From Owenia fusiformis (lineage: Eukaryota > Annelida > Polychaeta > Sabellida > Oweniidae): DNA of 64,000 nt. Numbering within the stretch: position 1 is the stretch's first letter; every line of letters begins with the position of its first letter. The notes under the pieces are model-generated. The model did no database searches and was not told the DNA's origin. It worked only from the letters and a program-made list of their open reading frames with translations. Made by a program: the position numbers and the translations under genes. The DNA lies in NCBI GenBank assembly GCA_903813345.2, contig CAIIXF020000008.1, forward strand, positions 9,825,278-9,889,277, in the 5' to 3' direction. Of the stretch, positions 15,629 through 32,320 are shown in pieces.

Positions 15629-16006
15629 TTATGCTTTGCTGGCCTTGCTCTTCTTGGGGAGAAGTACAGCCTGGATGTTGGGGAGGACACCTCCTTGGGC
15701 GATGGTGACACCTCCGAGAAGTTTGTTCAATTCCTCGTCGTTGCGGACAGCCAACTGAAGATGACGGGGGATGATTCTGCTTTTCTTGTTGTCACGGGCA
15801 GCGTTACCGGCCAACTCCAAGATCTCAGCAGCTAAGTACTCGAGAACGGCAGCCAAGTAGACTGGGGCACCAGCTCCCACACGCTTGGCGTAGTTTCCTT
15901 TGCGAAGAAGACGATGGATTCTTCCAACTGGGAACTGAAGTCCAGCCCTGGTGGATCGGCTCTTTGCCTTTCCCTTTGCTTTTCCTCCTTTACCGCGTCC
16001 AGACAT
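15629..16006 (-). CDS. H2A: Histone H2A, unit 3
   Basis: Protein identical to the unit 1 copy. Stem-loop at 15584-15599 on the minus strand. Confidence 0.97.
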   Translation of the reverse strand: MSGRGKGGKAKGKAKSRSTRAGLQFPVGRIHRLLRKGNYAKRVGAGAPVYLAAVLEYLAAEILELAGNAARDNKKSRIIPRHLQLAVRNDEELNKLLGGVTIAQGGVLPNIQAVLLPKKSKASKA

Positions 16007-16303
16007 GATCGATTGTGTGATTGCTTCGAAAGTTCAAAGTAAAATGATCGAAAAAATCCAAATTCCCTTTTATACTCCTAGAGTGGATTCAGACTGCAGA
16101 AAAACTGGCCACTTCGCGAAGCTGGTATCTCGCTATTGGTTGAATTTTAGAGCGCTTAAAAATCGGCCAATCAGCGACGACTAGTATCGTTGAAAGTCGA
16201 GTTTTTCTGCAGCCAGAATCCACTAATTTGCATACGGTTTTCATATAAATACATTTCGCTCCGACCTGGCCATTTATTACTCGAGAAATCTCAGTACTTC
16301 AAA

Positions 16304-16672
16304 ATGGCACCCAAAGCAGCAAGCAAAGGAAGCAAGAAGGCGGTCAAGTCTAAAAGACCAGCCGGAGGAGACAAGAAACGCCGAAGGAAGAGGAGAGAAT
16401 CCTACAGCATCTACGTGTACAAAGTCATGAAGCAAGTGCACCCCGACACTGGAATTTCCAGCAAGGCCATGAGCATCATGAACAGCTTCGTCAACGACAT
16501 CTTCGAGCGTATCGCCGGGGAAGCATCTCGTCTCGCCCACTACAACAAGCGATCCACCATCACCAGCAGAGAGGTACAGACCGCCGTACGTCTCCTTTTG
16601 CCCGGTGAGTTGGCTAAGCACGCCGTCAGCGAGGGCACCAAAGCCGTCACCAAGTACACCAGCTCCAAATAA
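16304..16672 (+). CDS. H2B: Histone H2B, unit 3
   Basis: Protein identical to the unit 1 copy. Stem-loop at 16701-16716. Confidence 0.97.
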   Translation: MAPKAASKGSKKAVKSKRPAGGDKKRRRKRRESYSIYVYKVMKQVHPDTGISSKAMSIMNSFVNDIFERIAGEASRLAHYNKRSTITSREVQTAVRLLLPGELAKHAVSEGTKAVTKYTSSK

Positions 16673-17973
16673 ACTGTCTCAGTTTATACCTAAAACACAA
16701 GGTCCTTCTCAGGACCACCTTTTACTTACAAAAGAGATATTAGCATTTATGAATTATTATTATTTATCTATAGGCTAAGAGGCCGAAGTAGGCCTATCAT
16801 ATTATTATTATTTTGTCACGTCCGTTCTGGAATAGCGTTATGAAGGCTTATGTGTGCTGGGACCAACACAAAAAGATGTTAGTCCCAGGTGTGTGTGTGT
16901 GTGAATGAGGAAAATATGTAGGCCTATGTTTGGCATGCCCCGACATCAGTTTTCACTGATAGGTCTCAATATAGCCCAGGACTAGTATGCTTACAATATA
17001 TTGCTCGCGACAGTGTCTATGTTTATTTCATTGATATTTCACTTTAGTTTAAAAGCCCCTGTAGCCTACCCCGACTCAGAAATTCACAAACTAATATTCC
17101 GACTTATACTGTCGTGTGAATGATTCTTTTAGCCCGGTTCACCCATTTTTCTTGGGTAGGCCTATCGTCGGAAAGCTATCGTTGCTAGCTGGATGGGGGT
17201 GCCATCAATTTAGAAATCCGTTAAGAAACAACGGAGCTAGAGACGGAAAACCAGTGACATTTCTAAAAAGTCAGTTTAGAGTCGAAAAGGTGGATTGGCG
17301 CTGCAGGAAAACCGACCAATCAGAATGCTAGATTTCTCAGTATTTCTTAAGTGAATCTTCAGATTCTCAGAAACGACTTCACGCTCGAATTTCACCTATC
17401 TATCGCTAACGGATCGCTTTGACATTGATACCATCGGGAAGCTGGTATCGCCAGCTTCACGGTGACATTATTCTCTCAGAAATCGACCGAGAAACGGCGG
17501 AGAAAATGACCGATAAGTGCCATTTCTAAAACGTCGAGTTTGGAGACCTAAAAGTGGATTGGCGCTGCAGGAAAGTCGACCAATCAGAACGCAGCATTTC
17601 TTATGTGAAACTTGAAATTCGAGAAATCGTCTTTACCCTCAATTTTAGCCATTTTTTCGCAATCTGACCACTACCAAAGTGGTACCATCAGAAAGCTATC
17701 GTTACTAGCTAAAGGGTGGTCTTATTTATTTAGAAATCCACCGACAGACGGTTGAGTTATGGACCGATACGTGCCATTTCTTAAACAGCCAGTTTAGATC
17801 AGAAAAGTGGATTCAGACTGCAACAACTTTTCGACTCGGCTATGCAAATTAGCTCGTTCGCGTATCTAGGTCACTAGGTCACAAATTTAGGTTAGTAGGT
17901 TTGTTCTGTCAAGGCCGCGCGTGTTTCGGTATATAATCAAATCTCGGTCTAATCGACTTCATTATTCGACTGA

Positions 17974-18309
<336 letters not shown>

Positions 18310-19153
18310 ACAACCCATCGACAACAACAAACACAAGGTCCTTCTCAGGACCACCTTTTCTTACAAGGGAGAAATTTTTAAGTTTATGAATAGAGCTCTA
18401 ACATTAAAATTAGATCTACGACTTGTTTGTGTGTGTGTGTGTGTATTGTAACTTACTATGTATGGATGTGAATGAATGATATTTGAAATGGTAGATCGTA
18501 GAGCTACTTTGACTGCCTGCCTGCAAATGCATAGCCCAGTTATAATGCCCAGGTCAAAATGTATTATAATAGGGTTTATGTGTTAGATGTTCATAGTCTG
18601 ATAGCCTCTATATTGTCTTCCCCGTAGAATCAGGTGAACAGTCCCGTCAAATGCTGGATATCTGGCCGATGAATGCGTGTTGAAAGACTAATAACGTTCA
18701 GTTGAAAATTACCCCCTACATGCATTTTCTCGAAAACACACGGTCGCTTTGAACGCCGTTTTTCACCTAAAGTTCGACGTCTGATCTCCGTAAATCATAT
18801 CTTATTAGATAGAACTTTCAATTATCTTCAAGATGAGTACCGACATGGCGACGTTAGTCTTTAGGAAATGAGGAAAATTAGCAATTTTCTAAGAGTGGTA
18901 GGGCAAAAAATCATTTTCGTTTCAACATTTTGTTTTGCGACACTTTGGCCTAAAAAGTGGATTCAGGCTGCAGAGAAATCACAAATGTTAGTCGCTTGTG
19001 ATTGGCCCAAAAAAGCGCCTTCTCCTAATGAACCAATCGCGCAATAGCCCGCCCAGAAAGTAACCAATCAGCGAAGACCAGTATAGTCGGACCCTAGCCC
19101 ATATACCGGTGGCAATTTTTACATCGGAATTAACCGTTTCTCAGTCAATCTAA

Positions 19154-19579
<426 letters not shown>

Positions 19580-21999
19580 GAAGCCGACTTCTCTCAACAC
19601 ACACAAGGTCCTTCTCAGGACCACCTTTTACTTTCAAAAGAGACATAGATGTTTATGAATTAATTGTAGCCTAAGCTTGCCGTTGTGTGATTGTGTACCG
19701 TGTGTGTGTTTGTGGTTTGAAAATTATAAACTTAATTCACAGGCTATAACGAGAGTTATAGAAAGCAACCTAAATATCCGTCTAGCATTCTTATCTGCCC
19801 TAGTTGTCAAGATGTTTCAAAGATCAAGGCTAGGTTAGAGGAACAGTGGTTGTGCTAGGCTGCCCGATTGTGTTATGATAGACAGTTGTTCTTGCATGTG
19901 GTAGGGTATGCACATTCGTGATGCTTTAATCAATAGTTATGATACGCGATGCACTGCCACTGATGTACGTGCCAGCGATTCCATGACACACCATGGTGCA
20001 ATGTGGGGGGGGGGAGAGATGGTTGGTTCGATGTTACAATAACTATCATGTTGATGTTTTGGCTGCCTTAAAGTACATTTTCGATTTACCTGACATCTTT
20101 CTTTAAAGAGTGAAGCTCACTATTATTACAGGGAATCAACCAGGCTGTTGGATGCAGATGGATGGCTTGGGGAAGTTTTGTCAGGAGTTTGATTGTTTTT
20201 ACCTGTTTGTCTTGTGAATGAACAGCATACAACAAGATTAATTATTAGGTCTAGACCCAAACAAACAATAGGCAAACAATGTAGTGACAAGGCAGTTTAA
20301 TTTGAGCTGAATGTCTCTTCTTATACTAGTCTTGGCTATATCCATATTTCTAGAAGTCAGTCAATTGATGTTGGCTTGATAGTCACTATATGGTCATATC
20401 TAAGCAATTGCATGTTTTATCGATCAGAAATAGTCTTTGTGAGTTGATGATCACGAAATCTCATCAAAAAATGGGTAGTTTTTGAGGTCTGGATGTATAG
20501 AATTGTGCTAAGACTTGTCCAAAGCATGCACTGGCTCCCAGTATGGCATGGCATATGGTAGAAGAAGGGACCTAACTGCTCTTATTTATGTTCATTTGTC
20601 TATTTTCACTATTAGGAATAGCCTTTTTGAGTTAATAATCAAGAAATCTCATCCAGAATGTGTAGTAATTGAGGTTTCCATGTGTAGAATTTCATTTCAA
20701 ATCAGTGTGAGCACACTTCATCTATACCAATACTATAGGCAATAGGCATGGTATATGCTAGGAGGAACTTTAAATTATACTCATCATTTGGATTGATTGT
20801 CTATTTTCACTATAAAGAATAGCCTTTATGAGTTGATAATGAAGAAATGTTTTCCAGAATGATAAGAAGTTCTTGAGGATTCAATCACCATGCAACAAGT
20901 GTAGAATTGTGTTTAAATAGTCTATGGTATGGTAGAAGAAGTGACCCAATGGCTCATATTTCTTTTAAATTGTCTTTTTATTTCACAATTTGGAAAGAAG
21001 TCTTTGTGGGGTGATGACTATAAAGAAATGTTAACACTAAATGGATGGATTTTAGGATTTGATGTAGGCTGGCTACAGAATAATATTGTGATATAGATTG
21101 TCTATAAAGTATTTATCCTCTGACTGTGAGCATACATGATGTATGACAGAATTAAGAAAGTACTTCATTGCTCATAATTCTTTCTAATTTTACACTTCAC
21201 TAATATTAGAAAAGCATTCTTAAGTTGGTAAGTAAGAAAGCTGGTCTAGAATGGGTGATTTTTGAGGACTTCACATAAAGAATTTTGTTAAAATTATCTC
21301 AAACATGTATTGGCTGCCTGAATATGTTAGACGAAGAGACTTAATTGCTCACATTATTTCTCCTATTTCTCCAGTCTTTTTTGACCACTAGAAATAGCTT
21401 CTTTGGTATCTGATAATCAAGAGATCTTATCCACAATGGCTGTTTTTAACGGGATTTATAAATAGAAGTTTGTTTTGAATTGTCTAAAGCAGGACATTTG
21501 CTGCCTGGCATGCATGACACTGTCTGTATAAGCCTATAGACATCATGAATGGTATATATTTTATGGTAGAATAAGGGACTTGATTGCTCATATTCCTACC
21601 CATTCCAGTTGTCTATACTACTTTTACTATTAGAAATAGCCTAGCCTTTTTGAGTTGATGAGGAAGAAACATTAACAAAATAGGGAATATTTGAGGGATT
21701 GATACGTTGAACCTTGTTAAAATTGCATAAGTGATGAAGTAGGACATGTAGAAGATGGGCATTCATAGGCTAATTCTATTCCCTATCAGAAGTGACTTAG
21801 CTATGTGAAGTTGTTGCAGAATCGTGGAAAAATTCAGTGATAGCCATTCCCGAAGACAATACAAGCACAATTTGAAAGAGACCCTAGATAAACACACTAG
21901 ACATGCACACAACTATTCATAATTATCTAAATTTCTCTTTTGTAAGATAATGGTGGTCCTGAGAAGGACCTTGTGGTTGTTGTTTGAAGTTGTCGCCGC

Positions 22000-22377
22000 T
22001 TATGCTTTGCTGGCCTTGCTCTTCTTGGGGAGAAGTACAGCCTGGATGTTGGGGAGGACACCTCCTTGGGCGATGGTGACACCTCCGAGAAGTTTGTTCA
22101 ATTCCTCGTCGTTGCGGACAGCCAACTGAAGATGACGGGGGATGATTCTGCTTTTCTTGTTGTCACGGGCAGCGTTACCGGCCAACTCCAAGATCTCAGC
22201 AGCTAAGTACTCGAGAACGGCAGCCAAGTAGACTGGGGCACCAGCTCCCACACGCTTGGCGTAGTTTCCTTTGCGAAGAAGACGATGGATTCTTCCAACT
22301 GGGAACTGAAGTCCAGCCCTGGTGGATCGGCTCTTTGCCTTTCCCTTTGCTTTTCCTCCTTTACCGCGTCCAGACAT
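22000..22377 (-). CDS. H2A: Histone H2A, unit 4
   Basis: Protein identical to the unit 1 copy. Stem-loop at 21955-21970 on the minus strand. Confidence 0.97.
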   Translation of the reverse strand: MSGRGKGGKAKGKAKSRSTRAGLQFPVGRIHRLLRKGNYAKRVGAGAPVYLAAVLEYLAAEILELAGNAARDNKKSRIIPRHLQLAVRNDEELNKLLGGVTIAQGGVLPNIQAVLLPKKSKASKA

Positions 22378-22674
22378 GATCGATTGTGTGATTGCTTCGA
22401 AAGTTCAAAGTAAAATGATCGAAAAAATCCAAATTCCCTTTTATACTCCTAGAGTGGATTCAGACTGCAGAAAAACTGGCCACTTCGCGAAGCTGGTATC
22501 TCGCTATTGGTTGAATTTTAGAGCGCTTAAAAATCGGCCAATCAGCGACGACTAGTATCGTTGAAAGTCGAGTTTTTCTGCAGCCAGAATCCACTAATTT
22601 GCATACGGTTTTCATATAAATACATTTCGCTCCGACCTGGCCATTTATTACTCGAGAAATCTCAGTACTTCAAA

Positions 22675-23043
22675 ATGGCACCCAAAGCAGCAAGCAAAGG
22701 AAGCAAGAAGGCGGTCAAGTCTAAAAGACCAGCCGGAGGAGACAAGAAACGCCGAAGGAAGAGGAGAGAATCCTACAGCATCTACGTGTACAAAGTCATG
22801 AAGCAAGTGCACCCCGACACTGGAATTTCCAGCAAGGCCATGAGCATCATGAACAGCTTCGTCAACGACATCTTCGAGCGTATCGCCGGGGAAGCATCTC
22901 GTCTCGCCCACTACAACAAGCGATCCACCATCACCAGCAGAGAGGTACAGACCGCCGTACGTCTCCTTTTGCCCGGTGAGTTGGCTAAGCACGCCGTCAG
23001 CGAGGGCACCAAAGCCGTCACCAAGTACACCAGCTCCAAATAA
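22675..23043 (+). CDS. H2B: Histone H2B, unit 4
   Basis: Protein identical to the unit 1 copy. Stem-loop at 23072-23087. Confidence 0.97.
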   Translation: MAPKAASKGSKKAVKSKRPAGGDKKRRRKRRESYSIYVYKVMKQVHPDTGISSKAMSIMNSFVNDIFERIAGEASRLAHYNKRSTITSREVQTAVRLLLPGELAKHAVSEGTKAVTKYTSSK

Positions 23044-24343
23044 ACTGTCTCAGTTTATACCTAAAACACAAGGTCCTTCTCAGGACCACCTTTTACTTAC
23101 AAAAGAGATATTAGCATTTATGAATTATTATTATTTATCTATAGGCTAAGAGGCCGAAGTAGGCCTATCATATTATTATTATTTTGTCACGTCCGTTCTG
23201 GAATAGCGTTATGAAGGCTTATGTGTGCTGGGACCAACACAAAAGATGTTAGTCCCAGGTGTGTGTGTGTGTGAATGAGGAAAATATGTAGGCCTATGTT
23301 TGGCATGCCCCGACATCAGTTTTCACTGATAGGTCTCAATATAGCCCAGGACTAGTATGCTTACAATATATTGCTCGCGACAGTGTCTATGTTTATTTCA
23401 TTGATATTTCACTTTAGTTTAAAAGCCCCTGTAGCCTACCCCGACTCAGAAATTCACAAACTAATATTCCGACTTATACTGTCGTGTGAATGATTCTTTT
23501 AGCCCGGTTCACCCATTTTTCTTGGGTAGGCCTATCGTCGGAAAGCTATCGTTGCTAGCTGGATGGGGGTGCCATCAATTTAGAAATCCGTTAAGAAACA
23601 ACGGAGCTAGAGACGGAAAACCAGTGACATTTCTAAAAAGTCAGTTTAGAGTCGAAAAGGTGGATTGGCGCTGCAGGAAAACCGACCAATCAGAATGCTA
23701 GATTTCTCAGTATTTCTTAAGTGAATCTTCAGATTCTCAGAAACGACTTCACGCTCGAATTTCACCTATCTATCGCTAACGGATCGCTTTGACATTGATA
23801 CCATCGGGAAGCTGGTATCGCCAGCTTCACGGTGACATTATTCTCTCAGAAATCGACCGAGAAACGGCGGAGAAAATGACCGATAAGTGCCATTTCTAAA
23901 ACGTCGAGTTTGGAGACCTAAAAGTGGATTGGCGCTGCAGGAAAGTCGACCAATCAGAACGCAGCATTTCTTATGTGAAACTTGAAATTCGAGAAATCGT
24001 CTTTACCCTCAATTTTAGCCATTTTTTCGCAATCTGACCACTACCAAAGTGGTACCATCAGAAAGCTATCGTTACTAGCTAAAGGGTGGTCTTATTTATT
24101 TAGAAATCCACCGACAGACGGTTGAGTTATGGACCGATACGTGCCATTTCTTAAACAGCCAGTTTAGATCAGAAAAGTGGATTCAGACTGCAACAACTTT
24201 TCGACTCGGCTATGCAAATTAGCTCGTTCGCGTATCTAGGTCACTAGGTCACAAATTTAGGTTAGTAGGTTTGTTCTGTCAAGGCCGCGCGTGTTTCGGT
24301 ATATAATCAAATCTCGGTCTAATCGACTTCATTATTCGACTGA

Positions 24344-24679
<336 letters not shown>

Positions 24680-25523
24680 ACAACCCATCGACAACAACAA
24701 ACACAAGGTCCTTCTCAGGACCACCTTTTCTTACAAGGGAGAAATTTTTAAGTTTATGAATAGAGCTCTAACATTAAAATTAGATCTACGACTTGTTTGT
24801 GTGTGTGTGTGTGTATTGTAACTTACTATGTATGGATGTGAATGAATGATATTTGAAATGGTAGATCGTAGAGCTACTTTGACTGCCTGCCTGCAAATGC
24901 ATAGCCCAGTTATAATGCCCAGGTCAAAATGTATTATAATAGGGTTTATGTGTTAGATGTTCATAGTCTGATAGCCTCTATATTGTCTTCCCCGTAGAAT
25001 CAGGTGAACAGTCCCGTCAAATGCTGGATATCTGGCCGATGAATGCGTGTTGAAAGACTAATAACGTTCAGTTGAAAATTACCCCCTACATGCATTTTCT
25101 CGAAAACACACGGTCGCTTTGAACGCCGTTTTTCACCTAAAGTTCGACGTCTGATCTCCGTAAATCATATCTTATTAGATAGAACTTTCAATTATCTTCA
25201 AGATGAGTACCGACATGGCGACGTTAGTCTTTAGGAAATGAGGAAAATTAGCAATTTTCTAAGAGTGGTAGGGCAAAAAATCATTTTCGTTTCAACATTT
25301 TGTTTTGCGACACTTTGGCCTAAAAAGTGGATTCAGGCTGCAGAGAAATCACAAATGTTAGTCGCTTGTGATTGGCCCAAAAAAGCGCCTTCTCCTAATG
25401 AACCAATCGCGCAATAGCCCGCCCAGAAAGTAACCAATCAGCGAAGACCAGTATAGTCGGACCCTAGCCCATATACCGGTGGCAATTTTTACATCGGAAT
25501 TAACCGTTTCTCAGTCAATCTAA

Positions 25524-25949
<426 letters not shown>

Positions 25950-28369
25950 GAAGCCGACTTCTCTCAACACACACAAGGTCCTTCTCAGGACCACCTTTTA
26001 CTTTCAAAAGAGACATAGATGTTTATGAATTAATTGTAGCCTAAGCTTGCCGTTGTGTGATTGTGTACCGTGTGTGTGTTTGTGGTTTGAAAATTATAAA
26101 CTTAATTCACAGGCTATAACGAGAGTTATAGAAAGCAACCTAAATATCCGTCTAGCATTCTTATCTGCCCTAGTTGTCAAGATGTTTCAAAGATCAAGGC
26201 TAGGTTAGAGGAACAGTGGTTGTGCTAGGCTGCCCGATTGTGTTATGATAGACAGTTGTTCTTGCATGTGGTAGGGTATGCACATTCGTGATGCTTTAAT
26301 CAATAGTTATGATACGCGATGCACTGCCACTGATGTACGTGCCAGCGATTCCATGACACACCATGGTGCAATGTGGGGGGGGGGAGAGATGGTTGGTTCG
26401 ATGTTACAATAACTATCATGTTGATGTTTTGGCTGCCTTAAAGTACATTTTCGATTTACCTGACATCTTTCTTTAAAGAGTGAAGCTCACTATTATTACA
26501 GGGAATCAACCAGGCTGTTGGATGCAGATGGATGGCTTGGGGAAGTTTTGTCAGGAGTTTGATTGTTTTTACCTGTTTGTCTTGTGAATGAACAGCATAC
26601 AACAAGATTAATTATTAGGTCTAGACCCAAACAAACAATAGGCAAACAATGTAGTGACAAGGCAGTTTAATTTGAGCTGAATGTCTCTTCTTATACTAGT
26701 CTTGGCTATATCCATATTTCTAGAAGTCAGTCAATTGATGTTGGCTTGATAGTCACTATATGGTCATATCTAAGCAATTGCATGTTTTATCGATCAGAAA
26801 TAGTCTTTGTGAGTTGATGATCACGAAATCTCATCAAAAAATGGGTAGTTTTTGAGGTCTGGATGTATAGAATTGTGCTAAGACTTGTCCAAAGCATGCA
26901 CTGGCTCCCAGTATGGCATGGCATATGGTAGAAGAAGGGACCTAACTGCTCTTATTTATGTTCATTTGTCTATTTTCACTATTAGGAATAGCCTTTTTGA
27001 GTTAATAATCAAGAAATCTCATCCAGAATGTGTAGTAATTGAGGTTTCCATGTGTAGAATTTCATTTCAAATCAGTGTGAGCACACTTCATCTATACCAA
27101 TACTATAGGCAATAGGCATGGTATATGCTAGGAGGAACTTTAAATTATACTCATCATTTGGATTGATTGTCTATTTTCACTATAAAGAATAGCCTTTATG
27201 AGTTGATAATGAAGAAATGTTTTCCAGAATGATAAGAAGTTCTTGAGGATTCAATCACCATGCAACAAGTGTAGAATTGTGTTTAAATAGTCTATGGTAT
27301 GGTAGAAGAAGTGACCCAATGGCTCATATTTCTTTTAAATTGTCTTTTTATTTCACAATTTGGAAAGAAGTCTTTGTGGGGTGATGACTATAAAGAAATG
27401 TTAACACTAAATGGATGGATTTTAGGATTTGATGTAGGCTGGCTACAGAATAATATTGTGATATAGATTGTCTATAAAGTATTTATCCTCTGACTGTGAG
27501 CATACATGATGTATGACAGAATTAAGAAAGTACTTCATTGCTCATAATTCTTTCTAATTTTACACTTCACTAATATTAGAAAAGCATTCTTAAGTTGGTA
27601 AGTAAGAAAGCTGGTCTAGAATGGGTGATTTTTGAGGACTTCACATAAAGAATTTTGTTAAAATTATCTCAAACATGTATTGGCTGCCTGAATATGTTAG
27701 ACGAAGAGACTTAATTGCTCACATTATTTCTCCTATTTCTCCAGTCTTTTTTGACCACTAGAAATAGCTTCTTTGGTATCTGATAATCAAGAGATCTTAT
27801 CCACAATGGCTGTTTTTAACGGGATTTATAAATAGAAGTTTGTTTTGAATTGTCTAAAGCAGGACATTTGCTGCCTGGCATGCATGACACTGTCTGTATA
27901 AGCCTATAGACATCATGAATGGTATATATTTTATGGTAGAATAAGGGACTTGATTGCTCATATTCCTACCCATTCCAGTTGTCTATACTACTTTTACTAT
28001 TAGAAATAGCCTAGCCTTTTTGAGTTGATGAGGAAGAAACATTAACAAAATAGGGAATATTTGAGGGATTGATACGTTGAACCTTGTTAAAATTGCATAA
28101 GTGATGAAGTAGGACATGTAGAAGATGGGCATTCATAGGCTAATTCTATTCCCTATCAGAAGTGACTTAGCTATGTGAAGTTGTTGCAGAATCGTGGAAA
28201 AATTCAGTGATAGCCATTCCCGAAGACAATACAAGCACAATTTGAAAGAGACCCTAGATAAACACACTAGACATGCACACAACTATTCATAATTATCTAA
28301 ATTTCTCTTTTGTAAGATAATGGTGGTCCTGAGAAGGACCTTGTGGTTGTTGTTTGAAGTTGTCGCCGC

Positions 28370-28747
28370 TTATGCTTTGCTGGCCTTGCTCTTCTTGGGG
28401 AGAAGTACAGCCTGGATGTTGGGGAGGACACCTCCTTGGGCGATGGTGACACCTCCGAGAAGTTTGTTCAATTCCTCGTCGTTGCGGACAGCCAACTGAA
28501 GATGACGGGGGATGATTCTGCTTTTCTTGTTGTCACGGGCAGCGTTACCGGCCAACTCCAAGATCTCAGCAGCTAAGTACTCGAGAACGGCAGCCAAGTA
28601 GACTGGGGCACCAGCTCCCACACGCTTGGCGTAGTTTCCTTTGCGAAGAAGACGATGGATTCTTCCAACTGGGAACTGAAGTCCAGCCCTGGTGGATCGG
28701 CTCTTTGCCTTTCCCTTTGCTTTTCCTCCTTTACCGCGTCCAGACAT
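28370..28747 (-). CDS. H2A: Histone H2A, unit 5
   Basis: Protein identical to the unit 1 copy. Stem-loop at 28325-28340 on the minus strand. Confidence 0.97.
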   Translation of the reverse strand: MSGRGKGGKAKGKAKSRSTRAGLQFPVGRIHRLLRKGNYAKRVGAGAPVYLAAVLEYLAAEILELAGNAARDNKKSRIIPRHLQLAVRNDEELNKLLGGVTIAQGGVLPNIQAVLLPKKSKASKA

Positions 28748-29044
28748 GATCGATTGTGTGATTGCTTCGAAAGTTCAAAGTAAAATGATCGAAAAAATCC
28801 AAATTCCCTTTTATACTCCTAGAGTGGATTCAGACTGCAGAAAAACTGGCCACTTCGCGAAGCTGGTATCTCGCTATTGGTTGAATTTTAGAGCGCTTAA
28901 AAATCGGCCAATCAGCGACGACTAGTATCGTTGAAAGTCGAGTTTTTCTGCAGCCAGAATCCACTAATTTGCATACGGTTTTCATATAAATACATTTCGC
29001 TCCGACCTGGCCATTTATTACTCGAGAAATCTCAGTACTTCAAA

Positions 29045-29413
29045 ATGGCACCCAAAGCAGCAAGCAAAGGAAGCAAGAAGGCGGTCAAGTCTAAAAGACC
29101 AGCCGGAGGAGACAAGAAACGCCGAAGGAAGAGGAGAGAATCCTACAGCATCTACGTGTACAAAGTCATGAAGCAAGTGCACCCCGACACTGGAATTTCC
29201 AGCAAGGCCATGAGCATCATGAACAGCTTCGTCAACGACATCTTCGAGCGTATCGCCGGGGAAGCATCTCGTCTCGCCCACTACAACAAGCGATCCACCA
29301 TCACCAGCAGAGAGGTACAGACCGCCGTACGTCTCCTTTTGCCCGGTGAGTTGGCTAAGCACGCCGTCAGCGAGGGCACCAAAGCCGTCACCAAGTACAC
29401 CAGCTCCAAATAA
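29045..29413 (+). CDS. H2B: Histone H2B, unit 5
   Basis: Protein identical to the unit 1 copy. Stem-loop at 29442-29457. Confidence 0.97.
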   Translation: MAPKAASKGSKKAVKSKRPAGGDKKRRRKRRESYSIYVYKVMKQVHPDTGISSKAMSIMNSFVNDIFERIAGEASRLAHYNKRSTITSREVQTAVRLLLPGELAKHAVSEGTKAVTKYTSSK

Positions 29414-30714
29414 ACTGTCTCAGTTTATACCTAAAACACAAGGTCCTTCTCAGGACCACCTTTTACTTACAAAAGAGATATTAGCATTTATGAATTATTA
29501 TTATTTATCTATAGGCTAAGAGGCCGAAGTAGGCCTATCATATTATTATTATTTTGTCACGTCCGTTCTGGAATAGCGTTATGAAGGCTTATGTGTGCTG
29601 GGACCAACACAAAAAGATGTTAGTCCCAGGTGTGTGTGTGTGTGAATGAGGAAAATATGTAGGCCTATGTTTGGCATGCCCCGACATCAGTTTTCACTGA
29701 TAGGTCTCAATATAGCCCAGGACTAGTATGCTTACAATATATTGCTCGCGACAGTGTCTATGTTTATTTCATTGATATTTCACTTTAGTTTAAAAGCCCC
29801 TGTAGCCTACCCCGACTCAGAAATTCACAAACTAATATTCCGACTTATACTGTCGTGTGAATGATTCTTTTAGCCCGGTTCACCCATTTTTCTTGGGTAG
29901 GCCTATCGTCGGAAAGCTATCGTTGCTAGCTGGATGGGGGTGCCATCAATTTAGAAATCCGTTAAGAAACAACGGAGCTAGAGACGGAAAACCAGTGACA
30001 TTTCTAAAAAGTCAGTTTAGAGTCGAAAAGGTGGATTGGCGCTGCAGGAAAACCGACCAATCAGAATGCTAGATTTCTCAGTATTTCTTAAGTGAATCTT
30101 CAGATTCTCAGAAACGACTTCACGCTCGAATTTCACCTATCTATCGCTAACGGATCGCTTTGACATTGATACCATCGGGAAGCTGGTATCGCCAGCTTCA
30201 CGGTGACATTATTCTCTCAGAAATCGACCGAGAAACGGCGGAGAAAATGACCGATAAGTGCCATTTCTAAAACGTCGAGTTTGGAGACCTAAAAGTGGAT
30301 TGGCGCTGCAGGAAAGTCGACCAATCAGAACGCAGCATTTCTTATGTGAAACTTGAAATTCGAGAAATCGTCTTTACCCTCAATTTTAGCCATTTTTTCG
30401 CAATCTGACCACTACCAAAGTGGTACCATCAGAAAGCTATCGTTACTAGCTAAAGGGTGGTCTTATTTATTTAGAAATCCACCGACAGACGGTTGAGTTA
30501 TGGACCGATACGTGCCATTTCTTAAACAGCCAGTTTAGATCAGAAAAGTGGATTCAGACTGCAACAACTTTTCGACTCGGCTATGCAAATTAGCTCGTTC
30601 GCGTATCTAGGTCACTAGGTCACAAATTTAGGTTAGTAGGTTTGTTCTGTCAAGGCCGCGCGTGTTTCGGTATATAATCAAATCTCGGTCTAATCGACTT
30701 CATTATTCGACTGA

Positions 30715-31050
<336 letters not shown>

Positions 31051-31894
31051 ACAACCCATCGACAACAACAAACACAAGGTCCTTCTCAGGACCACCTTTT
31101 CTTACAAGGGAGAAATTTTTAAGTTTATGAATAGAGCTCTAACATTAAAATTAGATCTACGACTTGTTTGTGTGTGTGTGTGTGTATTGTAACTTACTAT
31201 GTATGGATGTGAATGAATGATATTTGAAATGGTAGATCGTAGAGCTACTTTGACTGCCTGCCTGCAAATGCATAGCCCAGTTATAATGCCCAGGTCAAAA
31301 TGTATTATAATAGGGTTTATGTGTTAGATGTTCATAGTCTGATAGCCTCTATATTGTCTTCCCCGTAGAATCAGGTGAACAGTCCCGTCAAATGCTGGAT
31401 ATCTGGCCGATGAATGCGTGTTGAAAGACTAATAACGTTCAGTTGAAAATTACCCCCTACATGCATTTTCTCGAAAACACACGGTCGCTTTGAACGCCGT
31501 TTTTCACCTAAAGTTCGACGTCTGATCTCCGTAAATCATATCTTATTAGATAGAACTTTCAATTATCTTCAAGATGAGTACCGACATGGCGACGTTAGTC
31601 TTTAGGAAATGAGGAAAATTAGCAATTTTCTAAGAGTGGTAGGGCAAAAAATCATTTTCGTTTCAACATTTTGTTTTGCGACACTTTGGCCTAAAAAGTG
31701 GATTCAGGCTGCAGAGAAATCACAAATGTTAGTCGCTTGTGATTGGCCCAAAAAAGCGCCTTCTCCTAATGAACCAATCGCGCAATAGCCCGCCCAGAAA
31801 GTAACCAATCAGCGAAGACCAGTATAGTCGGACCCTAGCCCATATACCGGTGGCAATTTTTACATCGGAATTAACCGTTTCTCAGTCAATCTAA

Positions 31895-32320
<426 letters not shown>
